A stretch of 64,000 nucleotides of DNA from Chitinophagaceae bacterium (GTDB lineage: Bacteria; Bacteroidota; Bacteroidia; Chitinophagales; UBA10324), in the NCBI GenBank assembly GCA_016704325.1, contig JADJAG010000011.1, forward strand, positions 248,001 to 312,000, written 5' to 3'. Both the position numbers and the translations under genes were made by a program. Below are positions 7,536-17,046 of the stretch, piece after piece; positions within the stretch are counted from its first letter, which is position 1; the number at the start of each line of letters is the position of its first letter. The notes under the pieces were generated by a model. That model worked only from the letters and a program-made list of their open reading frames with translations, had not been told where the DNA came from and did not search any database.

Positions 7536-10388
7536 TTAGTTTGCCAATTCAAAACGTGTTACTAAAAACTGAACAGGTGCCGTCCGCTCGCTATCCTTAT
7601 TGAAAGCATAACTGTATCGTATACCTGTTGATACAACGAATAACCGGAACAACCTCAGGTCAACCAGCAACTCCGCACCTGCGGAAGCAAGGATGCTTTG
7701 ATCTGTAAGCACATCACCAATCGAATAGTCGAAGTAAGGATTCAACCGTAACCGTTGAATCAATGCTACCGAACTTAAAGCAATATCAGGATACCAAAGC
7801 GGCAGTTCATAATTGACGGCAATGCCATACAATGTTTCAAAAGGTGCAGGTTTATATCCGCGTGGCATTATGAAATTATCGGCAAAGCGGTATGTGTTGA
7901 TCACCTTTTCCTGTTTGTAGGAAAGTCCCAGGTTGAAGGAATGTGTTTTATAGAAGCCGGGGAAAAACAACCGTCCAACAGCAGTCAGCCGCTCCGGTTC
8001 TTCATTCATTGCTTTTTCATAGGATACTGCCAGCGTTTGTCCCCAGCGTGGTTTCACTTCCTGTCTTGACTGTACCCGCAGTCGACTGAACGTCATGACC
8101 GGTTCTATCGCATGAAAGAAGTCGTGACTTTCCACTTCACCCGTACCGGTAGTATCCAAAGCATTCACATCATAATAATGATACCAGCCGCTAAAATCAA
8201 GTTGGGTCCTATGCGTGCCTTGTGTTAAACGAAACGGCAGGGTGATACCACCCGAAAGTACATTTTCCGTCCAGGTGATTTCTTTCGTCAAGGAATTTGC
8301 CTCATCATATACTTTCCCTTTTCGCATCAATCCATATTCATACTGTGCATCCAGCACCGGATAGAGCGCTGCATACGTGAACCGGAGGTAAGTATGAAAG
8401 TTATTTTCATTGGTATTATAAAGGAACCCAACCGTTCCACGCAGGGTGCTCATGATGTTTTGTGTATAAAACTCCGCCCCATATTCCGGTACATTGGGAA
8501 TAGGAAACCAGCCATACAGGTTGAAAAGTCCTTCCGTGATGGCATGGTATTTTTTAATGGGATAAATGGTATCGGATTTAAGAGAAGAAAGGTCACGGCC
8601 TGATGCTTTCAGCAACGGAACATGGAATTTCAGATCAGTGGATGGTGCCGTTTTCAGCGGTTGCCAGCTTTGCGGGTCGAGTTCCATTTCTTTCAACCGG
8701 TAACCATCAGCCGTGTATTCGCTAAAAAGTAATTTTTTGCCATCTGCCGACACCGCAGGATAATAAGCTCCAAAGCGAACGGAGGTGACCTTGTAAATCT
8801 CTTTGGTTTCAGTATGTATGCTATAGATGTTATCAATGCCGGTATAGCCACCAGTATAGTAGATGTAGTTGCCCTTTGCAAACGGCCGGCTCAACGGAAC
8901 ATCTGTTGCACCTATCACAGAAGTTAAAGCGCCTGTGTTTACATGCAGCAGGCTGATGCCATTCCCTTCATCGGTCAGGGTCAATAATACGAGCGAGCTG
9001 TCATCATCTGTCCAACGAGGTTGTGAGAAGTTGATATTTTCCGGATTCAGGAACGTCTTACTTACCGAACCCGTCTGCGCATCAAGCACTACGACATTAA
9101 ATTTTCCGTCTGATGCAATTTGTACTGCAGCAATCCACTTGCCGTTGTTGGATGGTGCAGGAGAAAAGTAACGGCTGTGTGCCGTGAGCTGCTTTCTTTC
9201 CCGTGTTTCAAAATCATAGGTTTTGATGACGGAATAATCTTTGTTGAACCAACGCGTATCGAAAGCTGATTCCGCCCAGGCCATCATGTGGCCGGCTACC
9301 GTGGTGGTCTGATGGTCTTCGGTATAAATGCCTGGTGAAAAAAGCTTCTGCTCGCTGCCATCTGCCGTAACCAGGTAGTAGGTGTTGGTTTCATTGAAAG
9401 CATTCTTCAAAACCACTGCAGCACCATCAGGCAGGTAATGCCCGAACCGGTAACTCGTATAGACATTGGTGGTTACCGGTATCACTTCATTGGAAGCCGT
9501 GAGTTGCAGGCTCCTGTCAGTTACTAAAAAAAGGCTGTCCAGTTCCTTCACGGTAGCTCCATAGAATTGAACAGGAGTGAAGCCCATAAATTGTTTCATG
9601 CTGCGCCCGAAGGGATAGAAGAAGCCTTTCTTCTGATAGACATCATCCAGTACTTTCAGCCAGATCTGTTCCCCAAAGTCGCGGCGCGCTTTAGCAGTCA
9701 TGTAATAACCAAGGCGGTAGGGATTGGGGATAAAATCTTTATACGAATTCCAGGCTGCTTTCTCATAACCATATTGCTTTCCTGAAAGCAGTAATGCCCG
9801 GTACTCCATATTAAAAGAAGGTAACCGTCCTCTTCCACCTTTGGTGAAAATGGTTTCATTCACCACGGCATCTCCTTCGCGAAACCATAGCGGTTGGGTA
9901 AACAAGGTATTGAGCAACCAGCCGGTTTGTCCCATCAGGATCTGGTAAGGCAGGGTGAGTCCTTCATTGGCTTTGGAAAATTGTTCCGTATGCCGGTATT
10001 CGTGAATGGTGAGGCCGTCTACCCAGGGTATGGGCCCCAAAAAGAAGTTCTGCGGAGGGGTCAGGTAGTATTCATTACGCCAGGGGGCGGGTGTGGAAAA
10101 TCCACCGGGCAGTGTAGAAAGGGGTTGGAGAATGGCGGTTACTTTTTTTGTTAGGCCGTTGCCGGAAATACTTTGGTCATGAACCCTTTCATAATTCATA
10201 ATGGCACCTGCCCGCAAAGCCACCGAATCAAACCCTTCCGGAAAAATCATACGGCCGGTTGGTGTTGCCATTTGATACCATTTAACAGAAGGCGGGTTGA
10301 TGCCAAGGCGGCCCTGTGGTTCTTCCTGGGCTTTGGCGATAAATGAGAGAGACAACAAAAGAAATAATAGAAGCAGCATTTGTTTCAT
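7536..10388 (-). CDS. Putative surface gluzincin metallopeptidase with beta-propeller and outer-membrane barrel
   Basis: 950 aa with a signal peptide (about 1-20). HEYRH at 129-133, followed by E171 in WFREGDA, is the HExxH...E layout of peptidase-MA-like gluzincins, in which a Glu in W-x-x-EG-x-A is the third zinc ligand. Residues ~300-590 contain TolB-like propeller repeats (for example PAPSNNGKWIAAVQI, QPRWTDDDSSLVLL, YYPAVSADGKKLLFSEY). Residues ~610-950 are rich in alternating aromatic beta strands and read as an outer-membrane barrel of the surface-antigen type, ending in VTRFELAN. The product would be an outer-membrane protein with a periplasmic or surface peptidase head. Motifs and architecture are read directly; activity and substrate are inferred. 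There are no operon partners. Confidence 0.7.
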   Translation of the reverse strand: MKQMLLLLFLLLSLSFIAKAQEEPQGRLGINPPSVKWYQMATPTGRMIFPEGFDSVALRAGAIMNYERVHDQSISGNGLTKKVTAILQPLSTLPGGFSTPAPWRNEYYLTPPQNFFLGPIPWVDGLTIHEYRHTEQFSKANEGLTLPYQILMGQTGWLLNTLFTQPLWFREGDAVVNETIFTKGGRGRLPSFNMEYRALLLSGKQYGYEKAAWNSYKDFIPNPYRLGYYMTAKARRDFGEQIWLKVLDDVYQKKGFFYPFGRSMKQFMGFTPVQFYGATVKELDSLFLVTDRSLQLTASNEVIPVTTNVYTSYRFGHYLPDGAAVVLKNAFNETNTYYLVTADGSEQKLFSPGIYTEDHQTTTVAGHMMAWAESAFDTRWFNKDYSVIKTYDFETRERKQLTAHSRYFSPAPSNNGKWIAAVQIASDGKFNVVVLDAQTGSVSKTFLNPENINFSQPRWTDDDSSLVLLTLTDEGNGISLLHVNTGALTSVIGATDVPLSRPFAKGNYIYYTGGYTGIDNIYSIHTETKEIYKVTSVRFGAYYPAVSADGKKLLFSEYTADGYRLKEMELDPQSWQPLKTAPSTDLKFHVPLLKASGRDLSSLKSDTIYPIKKYHAITEGLFNLYGWFPIPNVPEYGAEFYTQNIMSTLRGTVGFLYNTNENNFHTYLRFTYAALYPVLDAQYEYGLMRKGKVYDEANSLTKEITWTENVLSGGITLPFRLTQGTHRTQLDFSGWYHYYDVNALDTTGTGEVESHDFFHAIEPVMTFSRLRVQSRQEVKPRWGQTLAVSYEKAMNEEPERLTAVGRLFFPGFYKTHSFNLGLSYKQEKVINTYRFADNFIMPRGYKPAPFETLYGIAVNYELPLWYPDIALSSVALIQRLRLNPYFDYSIGDVLTDQSILASAGAELLVDLRLFRLFVVSTGIRYSYAFNKDSERTAPVQFLVTRFELAN

Positions 10389-10413
10389 GTACTGAGCGGG
10401 AATTAAAACATAC

Positions 10414-10625
10414 GTAACTACTCAGTAGATGAAGATTGAAAATGGAACACGGATGACACTGATCGGACGGATTTTTACGGATTTAATTTTTACCTGATCA
10501 TTTTCAATCCGCTTTTATCAGAACAGTTCTTGTATTGCCCATTAACTCAAAATTGTTTTAATCTGTGCTGATCAGTCAAATCCGTGTTATCCGTGTGCTA
10601 TTTTTCCCTTCGGCTGAGTAGTTAC
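10414..10625. mobile_element. 212-bp MITE, family 1, copy 1, with 8-bp target duplication
   Basis: Perfect 12-bp terminal inverted repeats, GTAACTACTCAG (10414-10425) and CTGAGTAGTTAC (10614-10625), bound a 212-bp segment with no coding capacity. AAACATAC flanks it directly on both sides (10406-10413 and 10626-10633), a perfect 8-bp target site duplication. The inner arms are also imperfectly inverted (CACGGATGACACTGATC against GATCAGTCAAATCCGTG). Ends beginning GTAA with an 8-bp duplication match the known habits of IS66-family elements, so a helper transposase of that family is inferred. A second copy is at 26771-26982. Confidence 0.9.
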
Positions 10626-10633
10626 AAACATAC

Positions 10634-11423
10634 AACGCAAGAACATTGAAAAGTAACAGTTTAACGGCAAAGCTATGAAGCTCTTTAATGGTTATCCGGA
10701 AATTATGTGTAAGATATAGTCTCTGGCAAGATGCTTTTTACCTCCCCCGCCACCAAAGCGCATAGAAGAACAAACACGCTCCCGGCGGGCTTTACTCTCA
10801 CTAGGCGGGCAATAGTGTAAAATGAGATACCTGAAATCAGGGATAATTAATATACCAGAATTCAGGGATGTGCATACCGGAGCATAACATCACCTTTAGC
10901 ACATTAAAATTTTAGTGCATTGTGAAATGGGTTTTGAATGACAATGCAGTTAGAAAAGCATCATCAACTCAATGTTCAATTGCAAGGAAACCGTTACTGT
11001 TCGCTGCTAATAACCAGAACAGGTGCCGTATTGAAAGCATATTTAAGCAAAAATTCGTGTCAGTCACAATCCACCTTCAAACAATGCGAGGAGGTTGTTT
11101 AGAGTAATTTAACATATGTCAAAGTTATCCGTTTTAAAGAATTTTGGATTGCCCGGCAGGTACCTGAGGCATTATATTACTCTTCGGTTTAGAACGATTG
11201 TCAGGCACAATAACAATACTATGCACAAGATCCGGTCTTTCATCATCAGGCATTCGGAGAAAAGTTAAAGTCGTTAAGTGAACATGAATCCACCGTATAC
11301 CCAAAATATGAAATATTCAGACTGTTAACCCTTAAATTTATAAGACAACTTAGTACAAATTATTCAATATAGTTAGCTTCTTCACGCATACATTTATTCA
11401 CTTATTCTAAAACCTAATTACAC
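10634..11423. other. Intergenic region with no recognisable gene
   Basis: About 790 bp between the MITE and the next secreted-protein gene. Only short open frames without homology features are present. Codon use is poor and no RNA fold or repeat stands out apart from two GGCGGGC words near 10786 and 10803. The promoter of the downstream gene is presumably near the right end. Confidence 0.5.
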
Positions 11424-12707
11424 ATGAAAACTTTTTATTCCATTATCGTGCTGGTATCATTGATGGTAATCAATACCGTAGCACAAACAACGCAAACGGT
11501 TCGGACATCGCAAATCAGTACCAACCTGGGATTAGTCAAACCCTCCATGCTTGGATTCTCGCAGCGCACGGAAGATTGCGACACCTTTAGCAACCTTTGC
11601 CCTGATGATTCATTGGTTATTTATACCACTTCCGCAGGAGGTTATGTTGCCGGTCAAAATGGATATGGAGATATTTCGAAAGCAGACGTTTTTAAGCTCC
11701 CCGGCACAACCATTAAAGGTGTGATGCTCTTTTTTGGAGTAGGTACTGCCGCAGATACCGTTAATCAATTCAAAGTTAGGATCTGGGACAATGATAGCCT
11801 TTTCGCGGATGGCTCCACCGGCGCACCGGGTACTGTGTTAGCAGAAACACTTGTAAAATACAATGATGTTAAGAATGACGTAGCTAACGGGGATATGACT
11901 TATGTTGAATTTGATCCTGATGTTACGATGCCGGCCGACAGTACCTTCTATGCAGGTATCAACTTCGGTTACAATGCCGGCGACACCATCGCCTTGGTTA
12001 CCACGATGGAAAGAACCGGTTTTTCCTGCGATGGCAAGTTGACTGCGTTTGAAGAATGGTCTCCGGACTATTATGGCGGCGGATGGTATAGTTATGAAAC
12101 ATGGGGATTCACGGGTGTGAGTCACGCAATATATCCTGTAACCTGTGATGATGTTTGCAATGTTCCCGGAAACTTTACGCTAAAAAATGTCACTGCCACT
12201 TCTATAAAGATTAAGTGGGGAGAGGTTGACGGAGCCAATTCGTATAAACTTCGTTATAAACCGGCCGGCACCGGAATGTGGACTTGGCTTAGTCCAACAG
12301 GTCACACGAAAACCATTGAAGGTCTTTCTGCAGCTACAGAGTATGTATTCCAGATCAAAAGTGTTTGCGGACTTGATCCTAAGATTACTTCTGACTGGTC
12401 GGCAAAGCATTATTTTACAACAGCTGAATTTAAGCTTGCCGCCGGTTTGGCAAATCCAACAGTAGCCGTCTTTCCAAATCCAACTACCGGTTCTGCCGTT
12501 ATTTCTTTTTTCCTTTTTGAAGATGCTCCTACAACCGTTGTATTGTATGACTTGGTTGGAAGAAAACTCCAGACCATCCTCGATCAAAATCTTGCTGCCG
12601 GAAATCAGGAAATAGTTTTTCAACGCGGGCAATTGAGTTCGGGGCTTTATTTGTTGGAGGTTAAGTTGGGTGAGCAGGTAGAGGTGAAGAAATTGATGAT
12701 AGAGTGA
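11424..12707 (+). CDS. Secreted protein with fibronectin type III and T9SS sorting domains
   Basis: 427 aa. The signal peptide is about 1-20 (ending VAQ). Residues ~45-245 form a beta-rich domain I do not recognise (GTTIKGVMLFFGVGTAADTVNQFKVRIWD reads like a jelly roll). A fibronectin type III domain lies at ~250-335 (PGNFTLKNVTATSIKIKWGEV to TTAEF). A type A sorting domain occupies ~345-427 (FPNPTTGSAVISFFL to VKKLMIE). The sorting-domain DNA contains 92 bp (12558-12649) identical to the repeat-protein gene 4 kb downstream. It is the first of a same-strand run of T9SS cargo genes. It is probably a cell-surface protein of unknown binding role. Confidence 0.75.
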   Translation: MKTFYSIIVLVSLMVINTVAQTTQTVRTSQISTNLGLVKPSMLGFSQRTEDCDTFSNLCPDDSLVIYTTSAGGYVAGQNGYGDISKADVFKLPGTTIKGVMLFFGVGTAADTVNQFKVRIWDNDSLFADGSTGAPGTVLAETLVKYNDVKNDVANGDMTYVEFDPDVTMPADSTFYAGINFGYNAGDTIALVTTMERTGFSCDGKLTAFEEWSPDYYGGGWYSYETWGFTGVSHAIYPVTCDDVCNVPGNFTLKNVTATSIKIKWGEVDGANSYKLRYKPAGTGMWTWLSPTGHTKTIEGLSAATEYVFQIKSVCGLDPKITSDWSAKHYFTTAEFKLAAGLANPTVAVFPNPTTGSAVISFFLFEDAPTTVVLYDLVGRKLQTILDQNLAAGNQEIVFQRGQLSSGLYLLEVKLGEQVEVKKLMIE

Positions 12708-12814
12708 TTGTTTGAGTTCCATAAGTTTGGTTTAAGGTTCTACTGTTTCGAAAGGCGAACTCCAAAGATTAATGGGATAAAATAATTTCATCCAATAGCT
12801 TAAAAAATATTATC

Positions 12815-14206
12815 ATGAAGACAATAACTTTTCTTTACGCAATTCTACTTTCTGTTGGTTTAAATAGTACCTATGCACAAAGCACCTGGACTCAGAAAGC
12901 GGATTTCGGGGGGACTGCCCGTATGGGTGCTGTTGGTTTCAGTATCGGTAACAAAGGATATCTTGGCACCGGCAATGATGATAATTATAAAAATGATTTT
13001 TGGGAATATGATGTCGAAACAAATGCTTGGACACAAAAAGCAGACGTCAAAGGGTTGAGCCTAACCAATGCTTCTGGTTTCAGCATCGGCAACAAAGGGT
13101 ATTTGGGAACAGGCAATGATGGCAACTACACCGAACAATTCTGGGAATACGATCCGGAATTAAACGTATGGAAGAAGAAAGCTAAGTTTGGACCAGCACA
13201 AAAAGGATGGTACCAGGGTGTTGGATTCAGCATCGGCGGCAAAGGATATCTCGGAGCTGGAAAAGTTGGAGTTGGAGATCCTCAGAAAAGTTTCTGGGAA
13301 TATGATCCATTGCTTAATACTTGGACGAAAAAAGCAGATTTCGGTGGAAGCGCACGGCTGGGTGCAGCAGGATTTACCATAGAGAATAAAGCATATGTAG
13401 GCACCGGCTCTGATATGCAAGGATCCTACCTTAAGGATTTTTGGGAATATGACCCTGCACAAAATACATGGACTCAGAAAGCCAGTTTTGAAGGTGCGGG
13501 CAGAAGAGGTGCAGTGGGTTTCAGTATTGGAAATAAAGGATACCTTGGAACAGGTTATACTGGCGTCAATTACAAGAAAGATATCTGGGAATATGATCCT
13601 GCGGTCAATACCTGGGTACAGAAACCAAGTTTAGGAGGTACAGGAAGAGCTTATGCAGTTGGATTTTCTATTGGGAACCGGGGCTATATCGGTACAGGTA
13701 GAAATAGTGATGGCCTCCTCAAAGATTTCTGGGAATACACTCCGGATGCATTCAGCGGGTTAACTGTAAACCGTGATTCATATGAAGATGCAAACACCTC
13801 CATTACAAAGCTGAACGAATCAGTAATTAATAATACTGAACATTCCGCGAACGTCAAATTCAATTTTGAGGATCAACCAAATGCTGTATCGGATCTGTCA
13901 GACCAGATATTTTTTGATATTGCCCATTTGCAATTGGCTGCTGAGAAAGAAAAGCAAACAGTGCAGGTCTATCCAAATCCTTTATCTTCTTCAGCAACCA
14001 TTACTTTTTTCTTAAAAGAAGATAACCATACAACCATTCAATTGAATGACTTAACAGGAAGAAAACTGCAAACACTTCTTGATCAATATCTCGTTGTAGG
14101 AAATCACAACGTGATTTTTCACCGAGGACAATTAAGTCCAGGGCTTTACTTGTTGCAGGTGAAAATGGGTGCTCAACTAGAGGTGCGAAAGTTAGTGGTA
14201 GAGTGA
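12815..14206 (+). CDS. Secreted six-bladed kelch protein with T9SS sorting domain
   Basis: 463 aa with a signal peptide (about 1-21). Six kelch-type repeats of about 48 residues each begin with W-x-(Q/K)KA-x-(F/V) and contain GFSIGNKGYLGTG and a closing FWEYD (roughly residues 25-310). They should close as one six-bladed propeller. A linker (~310-375) leads to a type A sorting domain (~385-463, VYPNPLSSSATITFFLKED to VRKLVVE). Kelch propellers serve as binding scaffolds; no catalytic residues are apparent. The gene sits 107 bp after the fibronectin protein and 60 bp before a small DUF4907-like gene, an association I recall from other Bacteroidota. Confidence 0.85.
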   Translation: MKTITFLYAILLSVGLNSTYAQSTWTQKADFGGTARMGAVGFSIGNKGYLGTGNDDNYKNDFWEYDVETNAWTQKADVKGLSLTNASGFSIGNKGYLGTGNDGNYTEQFWEYDPELNVWKKKAKFGPAQKGWYQGVGFSIGGKGYLGAGKVGVGDPQKSFWEYDPLLNTWTKKADFGGSARLGAAGFTIENKAYVGTGSDMQGSYLKDFWEYDPAQNTWTQKASFEGAGRRGAVGFSIGNKGYLGTGYTGVNYKKDIWEYDPAVNTWVQKPSLGGTGRAYAVGFSIGNRGYIGTGRNSDGLLKDFWEYTPDAFSGLTVNRDSYEDANTSITKLNESVINNTEHSANVKFNFEDQPNAVSDLSDQIFFDIAHLQLAAEKEKQTVQVYPNPLSSSATITFFLKEDNHTTIQLNDLTGRKLQTLLDQYLVVGNHNVIFHRGQLSPGLYLLQVKMGAQLEVRKLVVE

Positions 14207-14266
14207 TGAGTATGTTTCAACAATTCCTGATTGATTAATTTCTCATTATATAAATAAAACTTAAAA

Positions 14267-14647
14267 ATGAAAAAACGATCTTACCTAAAGTTCATTTTGT
14301 GGATTGGTTGCCTATTTTTAAACATAACCATACTTTATGCGCAGGCCCCTGCGTCCCCGCAAGCAAATAACACCGTTTCATTTCCTGCATCGAGCGCTAC
14401 AGCAAATAAGATTTTCACTTATCAAATCATTGATGCCCCTAATAACACCTTCTGCTATGATGTTTATACAGATGGCAGATTGATGATCCATCAATCCAGT
14501 ATTCCAGGTCTTCCCGGCAATGAAGGTTTTAAAACAAAAGATGATGCCATTAAAGTGGCTGAGATGGTGGTTTACAAAATCAGGAATGGTGAAATGCCAC
14601 CTACGGTATCAATTGATGAAATGGAAAGTCTCCATTTCAACAAATAA
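14267..14647 (+). CDS. Small secreted DUF4907-like protein
   Basis: 126 aa with a signal peptide (about 1-26, ending YAQA). The C-terminal half (YDVYTDGRLMIHQSSIPGLPG, then GFKTKDDAIKVAEMVVYKI, then PPTVSIDEMESLHF) follows the pattern I remember for the small Bacteroidota family DUF4907. The family has no known function and often neighbours kelch proteins. It probably works with the kelch protein just upstream, since it is on the same strand with a 60-bp gap. Family assignment is from memory and moderate. Confidence 0.6.
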   Translation: MKKRSYLKFILWIGCLFLNITILYAQAPASPQANNTVSFPASSATANKIFTYQIIDAPNNTFCYDVYTDGRLMIHQSSIPGLPGNEGFKTKDDAIKVAEMVVYKIRNGEMPPTVSIDEMESLHFNK

Positions 14648-14835
14648 TTACTTCACGTCTCCTCAAAATACGCGACTATGTCGAACGCAAAAACGAACAG
14701 GCACGCGATGATACACCTATTCTTACAAAGAGAAAAGTTGGCTGAAAAATTAGCCGCAGTAGCAAAACCATTCATTGCACTTCTTTTTCTTTTTAGTATT
14801 CCTGATTTCTTTCATCATTCAAGAATAAAAATCCA

Positions 14836-16953
14836 ATGAAAAATTCAAAAACAAATTACCCGCAAAGAACAACAACCATGTTTCTCGCAATCATTCTCTC
14901 GTTTTCATGCTTAATTGCAACAGCACAAATTACTGCGCCCGAAATTCAATGGCAAAATACCATTGGAGGAAGCAGTACTGATGAACTTTATTCAATTCAG
15001 CAAACTGCAGATGGCGGATATATCCTCGGCGGAAATTCTTACTCAGGCAACTCAGGTGATAAAACGGAAGCTTCGCTGGGATACTCTGATTACTGGGTGG
15101 TGAAACTGGATGCCGCCGGTGTCATTCAGTGGCAAAGTACCATTGGAGGAAGTGAGTATGATGGCCTCAGTGCCGTTCAGCTAACTTCCGATGGCGGTTG
15201 CATCCTTGGCGGAACTTCCTATTCAGGCATCTCCGGTGACAAATCGGAACCTTCGCTGGAGGGTGATTACTGGGTGGTGAAACTGGATGTCACAGGCGAC
15301 ATTCAGTGGCAGAATACCATTGGAGGAAGTAGCTATGACTATCTTAAATCAATTCAGCAAACCTCCGATGGCGGTTACATCCTTGGCGGACCATCTTATT
15401 CAGGCATTTCCGGTGACAAGACGGAAGCTTCGCAGGGCGACTTTGATTACTGGATTGTGAAACTAAATAGCACCGGAGACCTTCAGTGGCAAAATACCAT
15501 TGGAGGAAGCAGCACTGATTATCTTTCTTCAATTCAGCAAACCTCCGATGGCGGTTACATCCTTGGCGGACCATCTTATTCAGGCATTTCCGGTGACAAG
15601 ACGGAAGCTTCGCAGGGATTAGGTGATTACTGGGTGGTGAAACTGGATGCCACCGGCGATATTCAGTGGCAGAATACCATTGGAGGAAGCAGCGATGATC
15701 AACTTTATTCAATTCAGCAAACCTCCTATGGCGGTTACATCCTCGTCGGATTATCTGAATCAGGCATCGGCGGTGATAAGACGGAAGAGTGTTATGGGCC
15801 ATACGACTATTGGGTGGTGAAACTGGATGCCACAGGAGCTATTGAATGGCAGAATAACATTGGAGGAAGCGGTGATGAGATTCCTTATTCCATTCAGCAA
15901 ACCTCCGATGGCGGTTACATCCTCGGCGGAACGTCTGAATCTGGCATTTCGGGTAACAAGACGGAAGCTTCGCTTGGTGGTTATGATTACTGGGTGGTGA
16001 AACTTAATAGCTCTGGGGTTATTGAATGGCAGAATACCATTGGAGGAAACGACTATGATATCCTTTATTCAATTCAGCAAACCTCCGATGGCGGTTACAT
16101 CCTCGGCGGAGGCTCTTCCTCAGGCATCTCCGGTGACAAAACTCAGGCAAGCCAGGGCCTTAATGATTACTGGATAGTAAAGGTATCGGCAGACTGCAAT
16201 GGAGGCACAACAGTTTATGCCGACAATGATGGTGATGGCTTCGGTGACATCAGCAATGGCATATTTGCCGTTGATTGTATTGCACCAGATGGTTATGCTT
16301 ATGATAGCACCGATTGCGATGATGCAAACTCCGAAATTAATCCCGGTGTATCTGAAATCATTAATGGTTTAGATGACAACTGCAATGGCGTTATTGATGA
16401 AATTGTATGCAATGCGCCAACAGGCCTTGAAACAAAGGATCTTACTGCAACTTCGGTTAAATTCAAATGGGGTTATTCGGCTGCTTCTTACAAATTGCGT
16501 TACAAAGTTGCCACCACAGGAAGCTGGACATTACTCGGTCCTACCGGGCAAACAAAAACAGAGGAAGGGCTGCTGGCTAATACTAAGTATGTATGGCAGG
16601 TAAAGAGTGTTTGTAATGTGGATCCTAAGATTATTTCAGAATGGTCGGCCAAACAGTTTTTTACCACTGCTCCGTTCAAGGTATCAACTGAGACTGAAAT
16701 ACCATCATTAGAAGTCTATCCCAATCCATTTTCCAATTCAGCTACCATTTCATTTTCCTTACCCGAAGCCTCAAACGTAACCATTGCATTATATGATATA
16801 GCCGGAAGAAAACTCCAGACCATCCTCGATCAAAATCTTGCTGCCGGAAATCAGGAAATAGTTTTTCAACGCGGGCAATTGAGTTCGGGGCTTTACTTGT
16901 TGCAGGTGAAGTTGGGTGATACAATGGAAGTGAGAAAATTGGTGGTGGAATAA
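14836..16953 (+). CDS. T9SS cargo protein with seven 60-residue repeats, MopE-like and fibronectin domains
   Basis: 705 aa. A signal peptide (about 1-31) is followed by seven tandem units of ~60 residues (37-452) of the form IQWQNTIGGS, SIQQTSDGGYILGG, SGISGDKTEAS and DYWVVKLDATG. This is a beta-propeller-like arrangement seen in Bacteroidota surface proteins. One MopE-like putative metal-binding unit follows (YADNDGDGFGD, DCDDANSEINPG, NGLDDNCNGVIDE; ~456-520). A fibronectin type III domain (~524-610) and a type A sorting domain (~625-705) end the protein. The acidic DNDGDG and DDNCNG loops suggest calcium binding. It is a paralogue of the next gene; the first ~19 residues are nearly identical at the DNA level, including the bases before the ATG. 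Confidence 0.82.
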   Translation: MKNSKTNYPQRTTTMFLAIILSFSCLIATAQITAPEIQWQNTIGGSSTDELYSIQQTADGGYILGGNSYSGNSGDKTEASLGYSDYWVVKLDAAGVIQWQSTIGGSEYDGLSAVQLTSDGGCILGGTSYSGISGDKSEPSLEGDYWVVKLDVTGDIQWQNTIGGSSYDYLKSIQQTSDGGYILGGPSYSGISGDKTEASQGDFDYWIVKLNSTGDLQWQNTIGGSSTDYLSSIQQTSDGGYILGGPSYSGISGDKTEASQGLGDYWVVKLDATGDIQWQNTIGGSSDDQLYSIQQTSYGGYILVGLSESGIGGDKTEECYGPYDYWVVKLDATGAIEWQNNIGGSGDEIPYSIQQTSDGGYILGGTSESGISGNKTEASLGGYDYWVVKLNSSGVIEWQNTIGGNDYDILYSIQQTSDGGYILGGGSSSGISGDKTQASQGLNDYWIVKVSADCNGGTTVYADNDGDGFGDISNGIFAVDCIAPDGYAYDSTDCDDANSEINPGVSEIINGLDDNCNGVIDEIVCNAPTGLETKDLTATSVKFKWGYSAASYKLRYKVATTGSWTLLGPTGQTKTEEGLLANTKYVWQVKSVCNVDPKIISEWSAKQFFTTAPFKVSTETEIPSLEVYPNPFSNSATISFSLPEASNVTIALYDIAGRKLQTILDQNLAAGNQEIVFQRGQLSSGLYLLQVKLGDTMEVRKLVVE
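14944..16192 (+). repeat. Seven ~180-bp in-frame repeats
   Basis: Each unit encodes ~60 residues starting (I/L)(Q/E)WQ(N/S)xIGG. Blocks such as CAAACCTCCGATGGCGGTTA recur almost unchanged, whereas the ~20 bases after GGAGGAAGC and the segment before GATTACTGG vary. Near-identical cores around variable tips suggest expansion by unequal recombination and homogenisation. Confidence 0.85.
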
Positions 16954-17046
16954 TTCATTGCTCTAATCCGAGACGATAGCAAAATGCGGTTATGATTTAA
17001 AATGGACTATTCACTTTTTACCTTTAAGACCCAAACCAAAAATCCA

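Noticed and set aside
10922..11107. 61-codon plus-strand frame in the gap before the first T9SS gene
   Set aside because: No signal, motif or codon bias; surrounding DNA looks non-coding.
14678..14839. 53-codon plus-strand frame between the DUF4907-like gene and the repeat protein
   Set aside because: Overlaps the next gene's start and has no recognised features; could be a degraded leader, but not supportable.
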